From: Candidatus Ligilactobacillus faecavium
GTDB taxonomy: Bacteria > Bacillota > Bacilli > Lactobacillales > Lactobacillaceae
Assembly (NCBI GenBank): GCA_019120355.1
Contig: DWVG01000096.1
Span: 1 to 36,628, forward strand
DNA length: 36,628 nucleotides
Direction of reading: 5' to 3'
Shown: positions 9,472 through 20,054 of the stretch, one piece after another
How the letters are laid out: each line of letters opens with the position of its first letter
How positions within the stretch are numbered: the stretch's first letter is position 1
Made by a program: the position numbers and the translations under genes
Notes under the pieces: generated by a model
What the model saw: the letters and a program-made list of their open reading frames with translations, nothing else
Databases searched by the model: none
What the model was told of the DNA's origin: nothing

Positions 9472-10875
9472 CTAAATCAAATAATTAAAGTTTCCGTTAA
9501 CTGGACTCATTAACTCACTGACGGGGGTTCCTGATAAATCCGAAATACTTAGAATGTTAAATTCTCCGTCTGTTTGAACCACGTAATTAACGATGTAATT
9601 CTTATCGGATGAAATAATGAAATTCCCTGTTCTTTGACTTTTCGGTCGATATGGTTCGTCTAAGGTTCCCAAAGTTCTTTGAGATACCAGTTCTTGCATC
9701 GATAAGTCAACGTAAACTATTCCGCTTGAAAGTGAAAGAGTAATCGCTCCTGACAATTCTCCAGTATTAACCCTAATCGTTGAGGTTGTTCCTGAACTTT
9801 CTTCATTTCCTGAAACAATCGAACTAACATCGTTAACCAACTTGTTATGAGCTTGCTCTAGTTGAACCATGACCTGTGACGGATCAAGTTGTAAGTTACC
9901 AAATGTGATGACGTCTGCCGTTCCCGGTGTATCGCGGTAAATATCCAACTTACTAATCCGTGTCGTTATATCAATTCCCCAACGACTGCGGACAATACCA
10001 TAATTTCCAATTTCATAATTATTAGATAATCCGTCCGCATATTCCTTGAACTTATTGACGTTAGTTTGATACTGAACTAACGGGTAATCTTGGAGTTGAG
10101 CTTTCAATTCGCTTGTTAGCGTATTAACATCTGTACAACGATCATCTGAATACGGATTAGCTTCGATAATTCCAAATTGCTTATAGTTTGGACTGGTATA
10201 CGTTGTACTTACGGTTGGATTCCCGTTATCGTCCGTTTTGCCGGTCCCGTAAATTCGTGTTTTAATTGTGGTAAAATCAGACGTTTCTTGTAAGGCGTAA
10301 ACGTCGTCTTTATCGATACATACAAACTGATTTTCGCTACCAATCTGATTGTATAAATCAATATGGTAACCATGACACGACCACTCAACGTTGTAGTCCT
10401 TAACAACCGAATTAATAAACAAATCATAAGCTAGCGCATTGCCAAATGGCGAACCACCGTCAGAACCTTTTGCACCAAAATCATGATTAGCAAAATTACC
10501 GTGTAAAGAGTAGCTAAACTTTGTACCCTTAGTAATAAAACTCATAACCGAATCAAGCGACTGCGTGTTGTACATCACGTCTTTAATGTATGTATCGCTT
10601 AAATCAGTCAGGACTTGTAATGCGGTAATTTGTAATTGGTATAAATCTCCAAGCTCTTGACCAGTTTTCTGACTAATGCGATAAATCTCATTGTCTACTG
10701 GATCAATAAAGATTGAACGGGGTTGAATCATTTCAAAAGCAGATTCATTATCCGGCGTGTTTACCGTATTGAAATCAATCTGCGTCAATGTGTTTAATTG
10801 CTTAGTAATATGCAGGTTCTGAACCATTAACGGCTCTTGATGTCCCTGAATATCTTGAACGATTAACATTGTCAT
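9472..10875 (-). CDS. Phage tail endopeptidase / tail-associated lysin (Tal)-like protein
   Basis: MTMLIVQDIQGHQEPLMVQNLHITKQLNTLTQIDF...; downstream of Dit. Confidence 0.7.
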   Translation of the reverse strand: MTMLIVQDIQGHQEPLMVQNLHITKQLNTLTQIDFNTVNTPDNESAFEMIQPRSIFIDPVDNEIYRISQKTGQELGDLYQLQITALQVLTDLSDTYIKDVMYNTQSLDSVMSFITKGTKFSYSLHGNFANHDFGAKGSDGGSPFGNALAYDLFINSVVKDYNVEWSCHGYHIDLYNQIGSENQFVCIDKDDVYALQETSDFTTIKTRIYGTGKTDDNGNPTVSTTYTSPNYKQFGIIEANPYSDDRCTDVNTLTSELKAQLQDYPLVQYQTNVNKFKEYADGLSNNYEIGNYGIVRSRWGIDITTRISKLDIYRDTPGTADVITFGNLQLDPSQVMVQLEQAHNKLVNDVSSIVSGNEESSGTTSTIRVNTGELSGAITLSLSSGIVYVDLSMQELVSQRTLGTLDEPYRPKSQRTGNFIISSDKNYIVNYVVQTDGEFNILSISDLSGTPVSELMSPVNGNFNYLI

Positions 10876-11690
10876 TAGTAATAGAACCTCGTTTCAAATG
10901 AAATATTGAAGTCACTTGCATTTTGGACTTGGATTTTATTTTCACCCACAGCGAAATCAAGGTAAGCGTGGTTAGTATTCGCAAACAGATTTGAACCATC
11001 ATAAACAGGCTTCATTCCTGTAATATCTAGTTCTTTATCCGATGTGATTTGCGAATTTAATTGCCACGTTTGGTTTGTCGTATCATTCTTAATGATTAAG
11101 TTATTAGCATTCCCTTTGAACTTAATCAGAACCGGTCGGCTATCGGCTTTTAGTGGGATATTACCTAAATTCCAAAAACTAAAACTATTGCTGTTAAAGC
11201 TGTATTTCAGTGGCGTATTAGGTGCGTTCTCGCCGTAACCCCAAGAACTTAAATCATTAACAAATGAATCATCAGACGTCATTCCAACTGTTTCCCCGCA
11301 ACCATCAACCATTAATAGATTGATCGTTACATTTTGAGAAAAATAAAAGTTGTTCAAGCGCTTAATATCAAAGCCTTGAGCAACTACTTTGTATCTGATA
11401 TATGGAATGCGACTATTAATCACGTAAAATGGTTCAAAGCTCGAAAATACTTTTCGCAGCTTAACAACCTGCAATTCGTAATCTTCAAAATCATGCGCTC
11501 GAACCATTAGAGTAAGCGGAATTGTTGCTTGCTGAATAGTCGTTTGTGAAAGAATCGGCTTGTCATCATAAATCTGTTGGAAAGATTGATTGTAAGCCAA
11601 TTGTGGCGGGTCAAAGCTGATTACCTTAAAATCGCAATCGTCCAAGTCGTATGACGTTCCGTCTGATTGCTGAACAATAATACTAGGCAA
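10875..11690 (-). CDS. Distal tail protein (Dit)
   Basis: PSIIVQQSDGTSYDLDDCDFKVISFDPPQ...; probable TTG start at 11690 preceded by GGGAGGTGG; the ORF-track start at 11792 overlaps the tape-measure gene. Confidence 0.75.
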   Translation of the reverse strand: MPSIIVQQSDGTSYDLDDCDFKVISFDPPQLAYNQSFQQIYDDKPILSQTTIQQATIPLTLMVRAHDFEDYELQVVKLRKVFSSFEPFYVINSRIPYIRYKVVAQGFDIKRLNNFYFSQNVTINLLMVDGCGETVGMTSDDSFVNDLSSWGYGENAPNTPLKYSFNSNSFSFWNLGNIPLKADSRPVLIKFKGNANNLIIKNDTTNQTWQLNSQITSDKELDITGMKPVYDGSNLFANTNHAYLDFAVGENKIQVQNASDFNISFETRFYY

Positions 11691-14600
11691 AAGCTCCACC
11701 TCCCTTTCTTGCTTGAATACGAATATCTGACGCTTGCAACATTTTCTGATATGGATATGACACATTGGCGATTGTGCGCCCGTCCAATTCAACCGAAATA
11801 TTAATTGGTCGATTGTCTTGAACAGATGAAGCCACCGCTGGATTTGATGACGTATAAGCGTTACTAATTTGCGTTACGTTAGGAATCATTGACCCGTTAG
11901 ATTGCCGTGCCATGTTCATTCCTGAAATAGCCTTGGCAATTTCTGAATTAGGATCATAAGCCGCTCTTTCTTCTGCTGCTTTCCTAAGTAACTCATCAGC
12001 GCTTGCACGTTGTGGGTTAATAACGTATTCTCGATTATTTTCAGCTATCCAAGCCTTTTGCTTATAATCAACGATTCCGCCATTGTCCCAACCATGACCA
12101 TTACCAATGTTTCCCCAACCACCTTCGCCACCGTGGTCAAGGCAGTAAATGGCCGCCATTAATTGGTCTAACCCTGAATAAATATTTGTGTGTCCTGGTC
12201 TACTCCAAGCAGCAAACGTACTTGGAACGAATTGAAGTAAACCTTGCGCAGGAGTTCCCCGCAAGTTGTTAATATCGCCAATATTTCCTTGGTGAGCATT
12301 AGGATTCCCACCAGATTCAGTAGCGATTTGTCTAAGCAACTTTTCAATTTTCCAGTCAGGCGGGTTATCTTGGCCTAAATTCTTAAAGGCTTCAATAATG
12401 ACCGGACGCCAACGAGCTACACCAGCACCGCCGGGGTTATTAGCTGCACCATAACTAACACCATTCCCGCTACCTGATTCCATTTGTTCCTTGAAATCTT
12501 TAGCCAGTTTCTTAACCCAATTAATACCCCATTTAGCAAATGCGCTTGGAGCATGCTTGATTAATTCTTCGGGGAATACCGCTTTGGCTGATAACTTACC
12601 AATTTTATTAGTGAAAATTTTTTCCAAGAATTCCAATGGGTGGGCAATAATATCGGTAATATCTTCAAAAATATCGTGTGCCTTGTCGAAAATCTTTTCA
12701 AACAGGTTCTTATCTTTGGTCCCGTCTTTAAATGCTGGAATTCCCATCATATCAGCTAACATTCTACTGTTTTTACCGTCTAAAACTTGTGTTCCTTCGG
12801 GTAAGAACGTCATAAAGTCACGCTGTTCTGGGAATGCACCAATTTTTCCGTCAGGAGTAGCAAACATTTCGCGGTAGTCGTCATCTCCGCTATCGTTTAC
12901 CATTGCAAAAGTTCCACCTGAACCAACAGTCCCACCAGTTGCAAAGTGTGAGAGTTCAGGAATAGTTGGTGCTTTAATTTTGTCGCCACCAAACTTGTCA
13001 ATTACCCAGTTAACACCGTCAGTAACCTTGCTAATCATGTCATTAATCGGCTTGATTACGTTGTTGACAATATCAACGGCGTGGTTTCCGATAGACCGAA
13101 CACATGAACCGACCTTTTCCGTGATGTCGTCCCAAATCTTGTGCCAAGTATTCCGAATATCGGTTAACTTACCATTCGTCATATCGTCCAACTTGTTGTA
13201 CATATCTTTAAACAAGCTTTTAGCGGTTGAAACAAGGCCATTTGTTACTCTCTTTAAATCGCCGTTTAAATCGCTCCAGTTTCCTGAAACGAGGTCATGC
13301 CACGTTTTTGTATAATCTTGGATAGTTTTATATCCGTTCTTAAACGTGGTACTAGATACTCCCATGGTGTCTCTAACCTTAGAAATTACTTGATTGTGAA
13401 GCTTACTGTGGGAATTAACAACCGCTTTGACACCGTTTGAAATGTCATGCGTCATGTTTTTCCAACCTGTGCTGACTTTCTTGCCGGCTTGGTTCATCAT
13501 ATCGTTAAAACGTTTCGTCACATCACTAGCCATGCTTTTAACGTTTTTACCAATATCCGTCCCCATTTTCTTCACTTGGTTTACTGTGCTAGTACACCAA
13601 CGACCAAATTTAGTATCTTTAACCAAATTTCCAATCGCTTTGGTAATCAAACCGAACGGGCTTGTTTTGGCAAAGAACTTACCAAGTGTTCCAAAATCAG
13701 AAGTGATCTTTGAGCAGAATTGCTTAAAAGTGATATTGCCTTTAAGTAAATCGCTGATTGATTTTCCAATATCTTGAAACGCCTTGGCAGGTTTGCTTTG
13801 AGTAACACCCTTAACCATGCTTTGAGCGTCTTTAACAATTCCTGATACAAACTTGCCAAAATCTTTTTGCCATTTGGTTTGTCCTTTAAAGAAGTCACCA
13901 ATTGCTTTGAACGCTTGGCCAAAGAACTTACCCACGTTTTCGGCAACCTGCTTAGCGCCTTTAACAATACCATCAACGAACGCTTTGAATTTTGGATTAT
14001 TTTTGTACAAGCCTACAAAAGCAACGGTTAAACCGGCGATAGCCGCTACGGCAATTCCGATAGGCCCACCTAACATTGCAAATGTCGCTTTTAATCCATC
14101 TACAATTCCTGTGACTTCTTTTGCTTTAGCAACAAAGGAAGTCAATCCAATAATAAAACCGCTTATTTTCTTAGTAACAAAGATACTTGCTAAAATCGTT
14201 CCAATATCCTTAAGAGCCTGCTTATGACTAGCGATTTCCTTCAAAGCATTAGAAACATTTTTTAATGGATCACTAGACTTTCCCGCATTACCGCTTAGCG
14301 AATTAAATGCACTGGCAATTCCTGAAATAACGCTCTTAAACGTGTCCCAAACAGAGCCGCCGATTGTACCAGTAATTGAAGCAATGCTCTTAATTACTCC
14401 CATGATGTCGTCTTTGTGTTCTGAAACGTACAGAATAACCTTTGAAACACCACTCATAACATTGGCGAATGCCTGACTAATCATATTGGCATATTGTTGC
14501 ATGCTTTTATCATCGGTGATCTGTTGAATTGCAGCTAATGTTGACTTGCTCATATTGAATGAAGATTTCATAATATCCCCGCTCAACATGCTGAATTGAG

Positions 14601-15855
14601 ATTTCAAGTGCATGCTCATACCTTGAAATGATGTCATCGCTTCGGACTGTGAACTTTTATATTTCGTTCCCAATTCGTCCATGGCTTTCGTAAATACATC
14701 AGCCGTCAATTTACCCTGTGCAGATAATTGATACAGCTGTTGCATTGATTTCCCAGTTGCCTTTTGCAAAGCTTCACCAAACATTGGGAAACGGTTAATC
14801 ATGACTTGCATATCTTCCGCATTAGCTTTCCCACCGGCTTCAATTTTTGCAAATTGTTCCGCTGCTTCGGCTAAAGCGTCATTTGATACGTGCAACGTAC
14901 TACCTAAATTAACGAAATCTTGAGTCCATTGCTTAGTTTCCTGGGCGTTTGAATGAACGTGATAAAACGATTGCGCCATTTTGTCTAAACATTCGCTAGA
15001 ATAGATAGACTTTTGCGCAAAGTCATTAATCATCGAAACCATGTTTTTACCGTCTTGCGGTGCCTCACGGGTAAGGTTTTCCCAGTTGATCTTCATGGTA
15101 TCTTGCTGAACGTTGTATTCTTCCCCAGCTTGCGTCATTGCATGTAAACCGTTAGTGATTGCAGAAATACCGCTTTGTACAAGACCTCCAACAAACGTAC
15201 CCATCATCACATCACGCAAGGTGTGTGTCTTTTCACTCGCTTGGCTGACCGATGACGTATAGCGTCTAACTGGTTCGGTTGCTTCATCATTGACTTTTAA
15301 CGTTGTCGCCTTTTCCTTTGGAATCTTGCGCAACGTCTCTTCAAAATCAATTGCTTTACCGTCACGAACATCGGCAATTAATTCTGTTTTAATTGATTTT
15401 GGAATTTTATCAAGGATCTTTTCAAAGTTGATAATTCCGGCGTCGTTTGCCTGCGCGATAATTTCAGACTTAACCGATTTCGGAATCTTATCTAAAGCTT
15501 TGTCGCTTTGCTCTGCTTTTTCAAGCAGGTTGGCCGCGTCTGCTTTAATCTTGGCAGACACTTTCTTATTGCCGATTGAGTCAAGCTGTTCTTTGCTTTC
15601 TTCGGCCTTGTCTTTTAACTGCTCATCGTTTGCGCCAATCTTCGGCTCTGCTTTTTTGCCGTTGATGTCGTTGATTGCGTCCTTAACCGTTCCTTTAGCG
15701 TCATTCATTGCATTTTCAAATTTTTCAGAAATCTGATCGGCGCTGACATTTGCACCAATATTCTTCAGATTATCCGTTAACCATTGAATGTCTGATTGAA
15801 TGCCGTCTTTACGCAAGGACAGGTCAATTACGACTTGGCCGTCACTGTCTGCCAT
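11683..15855 (-). CDS. Tape measure protein with C-terminal lytic transglycosylase (SLT) domain
   Basis: 1390 aa; coiled-coil and hydrophobic regions; LRQIATESGGNPNAHQGNIGDINNLRGTPAQGLLQFVPSTFAAW is an SLT-type catalytic region. Confidence 0.93.
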   Translation of the reverse strand: MADSDGQVVIDLSLRKDGIQSDIQWLTDNLKNIGANVSADQISEKFENAMNDAKGTVKDAINDINGKKAEPKIGANDEQLKDKAEESKEQLDSIGNKKVSAKIKADAANLLEKAEQSDKALDKIPKSVKSEIIAQANDAGIINFEKILDKIPKSIKTELIADVRDGKAIDFEETLRKIPKEKATTLKVNDEATEPVRRYTSSVSQASEKTHTLRDVMMGTFVGGLVQSGISAITNGLHAMTQAGEEYNVQQDTMKINWENLTREAPQDGKNMVSMINDFAQKSIYSSECLDKMAQSFYHVHSNAQETKQWTQDFVNLGSTLHVSNDALAEAAEQFAKIEAGGKANAEDMQVMINRFPMFGEALQKATGKSMQQLYQLSAQGKLTADVFTKAMDELGTKYKSSQSEAMTSFQGMSMHLKSQFSMLSGDIMKSSFNMSKSTLAAIQQITDDKSMQQYANMISQAFANVMSGVSKVILYVSEHKDDIMGVIKSIASITGTIGGSVWDTFKSVISGIASAFNSLSGNAGKSSDPLKNVSNALKEIASHKQALKDIGTILASIFVTKKISGFIIGLTSFVAKAKEVTGIVDGLKATFAMLGGPIGIAVAAIAGLTVAFVGLYKNNPKFKAFVDGIVKGAKQVAENVGKFFGQAFKAIGDFFKGQTKWQKDFGKFVSGIVKDAQSMVKGVTQSKPAKAFQDIGKSISDLLKGNITFKQFCSKITSDFGTLGKFFAKTSPFGLITKAIGNLVKDTKFGRWCTSTVNQVKKMGTDIGKNVKSMASDVTKRFNDMMNQAGKKVSTGWKNMTHDISNGVKAVVNSHSKLHNQVISKVRDTMGVSSTTFKNGYKTIQDYTKTWHDLVSGNWSDLNGDLKRVTNGLVSTAKSLFKDMYNKLDDMTNGKLTDIRNTWHKIWDDITEKVGSCVRSIGNHAVDIVNNVIKPINDMISKVTDGVNWVIDKFGGDKIKAPTIPELSHFATGGTVGSGGTFAMVNDSGDDDYREMFATPDGKIGAFPEQRDFMTFLPEGTQVLDGKNSRMLADMMGIPAFKDGTKDKNLFEKIFDKAHDIFEDITDIIAHPLEFLEKIFTNKIGKLSAKAVFPEELIKHAPSAFAKWGINWVKKLAKDFKEQMESGSGNGVSYGAANNPGGAGVARWRPVIIEAFKNLGQDNPPDWKIEKLLRQIATESGGNPNAHQGNIGDINNLRGTPAQGLLQFVPSTFAAWSRPGHTNIYSGLDQLMAAIYCLDHGGEGGWGNIGNGHGWDNGGIVDYKQKAWIAENNREYVINPQRASADELLRKAAEERAAYDPNSEIAKAISGMNMARQSNGSMIPNVTQISNAYTSSNPAVASSVQDNRPINISVELDGRTIANVSYPYQKMLQASDIRIQARKGGGAFA

Positions 15856-15858
15856 ATT

Positions 15859-16473
15859 TTATCCTCCTTTCCGAACAGAATTTGCTTTCAACATTCCAAA
15901 CACGCTCGTCATATCTTGCTCAACGTTTTCGGCCGTATCTTTTTCATCAAGCATGTAGTATGTTTGAAGTTCCATGATACGTTCTAGTTGTTCGCCTTCC
16001 ATGTTTGACGTATCTGTTTGTCTGATCCGGACAATTCGCATAAGTGGACTGTCTTCGGATAAATTGTTGAAAAGTGCTTGAAATTTCTCCCACCGCATAC
16101 CCGGGCACTCCAGCAAGTCAATGTTGTAGTCATACAAAAAGGACGCATAGATTGCTTCTGCGTCCTTGGTATATGAGAAATATTTGTGATTAACATTGTG
16201 CTTTGTGTCCTCTAGCACTTTATTATTGCCGTACGGCCGTTCTGTGATTATTTGAGCAACGTAATTGACTAATCTAGCCTTTTCATTAACTGAAACCGGG
16301 ACATCGCCAACAAACAACGAAAAAGCATTGATGACTTTGTCGTATTCGGTCAAATCATCATCTTCCAGCATTTCATACCATGTCAACACAGTTTGAAAAT
16401 CCAATCTTAACTTGTATGTTTTGCCATCTGACAATTTAACCCGATCTTCAAAGCCTTTTGTCAGCGATAGCAT
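15859..16473 (-). CDS. Gp15-like protein (tail assembly)
   Basis: MLSLTKGFEDRVKLSDGKTYKLRLDFQTVLTWYEMLEDDDLTEYDKVINAFSLFVG. Confidence 0.75.
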   Translation of the reverse strand: MLSLTKGFEDRVKLSDGKTYKLRLDFQTVLTWYEMLEDDDLTEYDKVINAFSLFVGDVPVSVNEKARLVNYVAQIITERPYGNNKVLEDTKHNVNHKYFSYTKDAEAIYASFLYDYNIDLLECPGMRWEKFQALFNNLSEDSPLMRIVRIRQTDTSNMEGEQLERIMELQTYYMLDEKDTAENVEQDMTSVFGMLKANSVRKGG

Positions 16474-16475
16474 GA

Positions 16476-16904
16476 TTAGACTTCTTCCGGTTTCTTATGG
16501 TACTTGTTGTGCATTTCGGCGTTTTTAGCGTATAACTCATCAGTTACATCATTCATGACTTGAGCCATAACAATTGTTGAGTTACCTACTGCCTTATAAA
16601 TCGCATTTCCCGCACCACGACCAAAAATCGCATTCGCTAATTCCACGTAATCTTCCTTAGCGTTTGCCACGGTATCAACCGCGCTATCTACTAATTGATC
16701 GATTTGTTTATTTGTTAAATCGTTATCTGAAAGTTTTTCAAAATTACGACTTGAAACAAACCCGTCTTTGATTTGTTTCTTGCCTGCTGCGATGATCTTA
16801 TCCAATGTTTTATCATTAGCAACCGCAGAAAATTCCTTATCTCCGCACTTAACTACCACTTTATTTTGCTTATACTTTTCACCAGTTAAATCAATTACTG
16901 TCAT
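16476..16904 (-). CDS. Tail assembly chaperone-like protein
   Basis: 142 aa between major tail protein and Gp15; MTVIDLTGEKYKQNKVVVKCGDKEFSAVAND. Confidence 0.6.
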   Translation of the reverse strand: MTVIDLTGEKYKQNKVVVKCGDKEFSAVANDKTLDKIIAAGKKQIKDGFVSSRNFEKLSDNDLTNKQIDQLVDSAVDTVANAKEDYVELANAIFGRGAGNAIYKAVGNSTIVMAQVMNDVTDELYAKNAEMHNKYHKKPEEV

Positions 16905-16924
16905 GAATAATCACTCCTTAATTA

Positions 16925-17569
16925 CTATTGAACTCCACCGTTTGAACTACCGGCTGTATTTGATACACCATTCAAACCTGTTCCATCATCATTGTTCTTA
17001 CCTGTTCCTGCTGAATAGATAGGAGCACCGTTTAAGTTCATTGTGAATGAGAATGTTTGATATGCGTTAGCATTCCCACCCATTGTTTGAATCTTAGTAA
17101 TTGTGACAGAAGCAAGAATGACGTTGTTTGATTGGTCCGTCCAACGCAATAACGTCCGGCATTGGTCGCCCATCTTCAAGAATAACGATGAGATGAAATC
17201 TTGTGCCGGATCGTTAACAACACGAACACCTTTAACAGCGATTGAAATATCTTTCCCTGTAACGTCCATTTCTTGGAAACCTTTGTCGTTCCAATATGAC
17301 GCCTTGGTTGTTGTGTCATTTGACGTTGGTGTAATTGATGAAATACCTTGAGCAAGGTCAACCCATTTAGCGTTTGAAATATTTGCTGGATCCTTGCCCA
17401 TGTTCATATCCAATTCAAACTTGTTGACCCAGTTTTGAGGACGTTTTAAGTTGCCTAATTGTGAACTTGTCTTATCGCCAACATCTCCTAAAGTTGCGCC
17501 AGTTGATGTTACTGGAGATGAGCTTGCTCCTGCTGGAGTTACTGATGATGTATTTTCTGTATCAGCCAT
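16925..17569 (-). CDS. Major tail (tube) protein
   Basis: Position and composition; NWVNKFELDMNMGKDPANISNAKWVDLAQGISSITPTSND. Confidence 0.8.
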   Translation of the reverse strand: MADTENTSSVTPAGASSSPVTSTGATLGDVGDKTSSQLGNLKRPQNWVNKFELDMNMGKDPANISNAKWVDLAQGISSITPTSNDTTTKASYWNDKGFQEMDVTGKDISIAVKGVRVVNDPAQDFISSLFLKMGDQCRTLLRWTDQSNNVILASVTITKIQTMGGNANAYQTFSFTMNLNGAPIYSAGTGKNNDDGTGLNGVSNTAGSSNGGVQ

Positions 17570-17969
17570 TGTTTAACATTCCTTTCGTTTGATAAATTTG
17601 AACAGAAAAGCCAAGCGTGTACTGGAAATGACCGCTAGTGTCAGCGTCCGTTAAGCTTGGCTCATTGTCGATATTTAAATCTTGGAAAATATACGAACCG
17701 TTTTTACTATCGAGTTTCTCTAAGCTATCTAGCATGCTTGCAATTCGCCACATGGTATTAGTGCATAGTTGCGGATCAGTACCACGCATTTGAATCTCGT
17801 ATTTGATGTTCTTAGTCAAATTTCCGGCCCAGTCTGCAAATTCGGTCGCTGAACCAACGACCGGATAGATTGCTAAGCCTTCATTCTCTGATAAGTAATT
17901 AATCACGCACGGATAAGGCAAATTTTGCATTTCGTTAATCTTTGTTGCCAACATTTCTGTTAAATCCAT
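17562..17969 (-). CDS. Tail terminator / minor capsid protein
   Basis: MDLTEMLATKINEMQNLPYPCVINYLSENEGLAIYPVVG; synteny. Confidence 0.65.
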   Translation of the reverse strand: MDLTEMLATKINEMQNLPYPCVINYLSENEGLAIYPVVGSATEFADWAGNLTKNIKYEIQMRGTDPQLCTNTMWRIASMLDSLEKLDSKNGSYIFQDLNIDNEPSLTDADTSGHFQYTLGFSVQIYQTKGMLNNG

Positions 17970-18308
17970 TTAAAAACTCCTTCTAAAAGCGTCTGCAATA
18001 TTCTTCATTGCCTGCGGATCACTCTTTACTCTTTCGTCCCATTTTGGCCCAGTTCCAGGCGTGGTATACGTCCAGTCTGTTTTCCCTAATTTTGAAACTC
18101 CCAAGTATTGATAGTGAGCGTATGGCGTATTCCATTGAATAGACTTACCACCGTTGATAATTTGCCCGCTTTGCCGCAATGTTCCATTTCTGCGTGGGAC
18201 ATATTTACCGGCTTCCAACATGAACTGGTTAGCCATTGGCTTACGGGCTTTGTTAATGCGACTATTAATTCTATTCATATCAATGTTTACATCAACCTTG
18301 ATAGGCAT
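17970..18308 (-). CDS. Minor capsid protein (HK97 gp10-like)
   Basis: MPIKVDVNIDMNRINSRINKARKPMANQFMLEAGKYVPRRNGTLRQSG. Confidence 0.75.
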   Translation of the reverse strand: MPIKVDVNIDMNRINSRINKARKPMANQFMLEAGKYVPRRNGTLRQSGQIINGGKSIQWNTPYAHYQYLGVSKLGKTDWTYTTPGTGPKWDERVKSDPQAMKNIADAFRRSF

Positions 18309-18663
18309 TGACTTGTACCTCGTAGCTCCAAATATTGTTGCTTGTTGGTTCTTTATTGATTGATATATGCGAAATACTGTATTTCTTACCTTCGCATTCG
18401 ATATATCCCGTAGAATCTACTGGAATATCAGGAAAAGGTGTTGAAACTTGGTTGAAGATGAATAACGTGCCGTCCGCAACTTTAACACGGTTGTTATTGT
18501 CGCCGGAATAAATCGTTTCAAGCTGAAAAACAACGTTGTCAATATTAATTGGTGGTTGTTTCTCTTTTTGACCGTACAAATTAGTTTTCGTACTGTCCAA
18601 AACAATCGACACGCTTTGATTGCAGAATGCTTTCGGAATTCTATAAGGGAAGATCAACGACAT
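18292..18663 (-). CDS. Minor capsid / head-closure protein
   Basis: MSLIFPYRIPKAFCNQSVSIVLDSTKTNLYGQKEKQPPINIDN; synteny. Confidence 0.65.
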   Translation of the reverse strand: MSLIFPYRIPKAFCNQSVSIVLDSTKTNLYGQKEKQPPINIDNVVFQLETIYSGDNNNRVKVADGTLFIFNQVSTPFPDIPVDSTGYIECEGKKYSISHISINKEPTSNNIWSYEVQVNAYQG

Positions 18664-19075
18664 TTACTCCTGAATAAAGTAAGCCTGTTGGGTACAGAAT
18701 GTTAAAGACTAACATTGAAACACCTGAATTGCCGTAGGTAACATCGTCAACCGTTGCTCCTTTGTTGTAGTTGATTGACGCATTACCAATATGCACGCTG
18801 TTAATCGCTCCCGTGGTTTGTTCCGCTGGTGTTGCTCCGTATTCCTGCGCAAAATCGCACTGCATACAGATTGCTTTTTCATAAATTAAAGCACGGCGCT
18901 TAATAAAGCTATCCGTGCTTTGTAAATCTTGCTCGATAGTATGTTCTGAACCGTCAGCGTAGAACTGGTTCGTAATGTTCTCCACTAACGTTTGCGCAAT
19001 CGCAACTTGTTTCTCAAATTGTTCTTGCGTCAAGGCTTTGAAACCTAATTGAGTATAGGTGTCATAACTTAACAT
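18641..19075 (-). CDS. Head-tail connector protein
   Basis: MLSYDTYTQLGFKALTQEQFEKQVAIAQTLVENIT; synteny. Confidence 0.65.
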   Translation of the reverse strand: MLSYDTYTQLGFKALTQEQFEKQVAIAQTLVENITNQFYADGSEHTIEQDLQSTDSFIKRRALIYEKAICMQCDFAQEYGATPAEQTTGAINSVHIGNASINYNKGATVDDVTYGNSGVSMLVFNILYPTGLLYSGVNVVDLPL

Positions 19076-19093
19076 CTAGACACCTCCTGTTTT

Positions 19094-20041
19094 CTATTTG
19101 CCTGCTGTACTTGATGAAGCTGGAGCAGTTAATGTGATGACACAAACCTTTGAATCATCGTTGATAGCTGTTGCATAGTGTTCGTCAGCTGTGATGATTG
19201 TAGCTTTGTGAATGATGTCCCGTTGAGTTTCAACTGCAACGCCACGCTTCATGTAAATACCTAAAGCGCCTTGCTTCATAGCAACTGCTTTACCCTTAGC
19301 TAACTTACGTGATGTAACAATTTGCCAACCTAAGATTTCGCCTAATGCACCGTTACCTTGGATCAATACGTTATCGCCTAATTGTGTTGGGCGCTTATAA
19401 GCATCCATTGCAGCAGCGATTAAATCGTTGGCGTCTTGTGGATTCATAACAATAACACCATTCATCATTGCTGTGGCTTCGGTCGTATCGTTTCCAACCG
19501 TTGTATTGTTTACAAACGTTGCTTCCAAAGCATTGATTAATGTTAAATCATTTGCATTTGAGCAAGTCAATTTAGCTTTGAGCAATGTATTCATGCAATC
19601 GTTATCCACGTGATCGGCGATTGACATACCTAATTGGCGTGTAATTTCTGAAATCGGGTCGCCGTAAGCAGATAAAGCAAATTCATCTGAATATTGAGAA
19701 CCGATACCAGCCTTTTTAATCTTAATGTCTTGCATTGAAGCAGATAATTCTTTCAAAGGAATTGCGCCTAATTCTTTAACGTCTGTTGCTTCGCCAATAT
19801 ATTTCCAACGTGGAACTGTTACGGTCGTTCCCGGGCGTCCTTCCAATGTAGTATCAACAACAGCCATTGGAGCAAACTTTAAGTAGTTTGGTAATTGTGC
19901 CGAAACCATTGCTGTTAAGACTTGAGGATCAATAAATCCGTTCCCTTGTGTTGTATTTGATTGGCTCATCATTGTTGAGTCGCTTTCTACGGCGTTTGAA
20001 CCTACGCCTGATGTTGTCATATCTGTTGGTGTAATAGCCAT
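19094..20041 (-). CDS. Major capsid protein
   Basis: 315 aa after scaffold gene; VTVPRWKYIGEATDVKELGAIPLKELSASMQDIKIKKAGIG. Confidence 0.85.
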   Translation of the reverse strand: MAITPTDMTTSGVGSNAVESDSTMMSQSNTTQGNGFIDPQVLTAMVSAQLPNYLKFAPMAVVDTTLEGRPGTTVTVPRWKYIGEATDVKELGAIPLKELSASMQDIKIKKAGIGSQYSDEFALSAYGDPISEITRQLGMSIADHVDNDCMNTLLKAKLTCSNANDLTLINALEATFVNNTTVGNDTTEATAMMNGVIVMNPQDANDLIAAAMDAYKRPTQLGDNVLIQGNGALGEILGWQIVTSRKLAKGKAVAMKQGALGIYMKRGVAVETQRDIIHKATIITADEHYATAINDDSKVCVITLTAPASSSTAGK

Positions 20042-20054
20042 TATTCTATACCTC

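Noticed and set aside
12491-15736. Several plus-strand ORFs inside the tape measure gene
   Set aside because: Antisense to a long clear coding gene, low-complexity hydrophobic translations, no RBS.
15859-16904. Possible -1 programmed frameshift between tail chaperone genes
   Set aside because: No obvious X XXY YYZ slippery heptamer near the end of the upstream gene, and the downstream gene has its own ATG.
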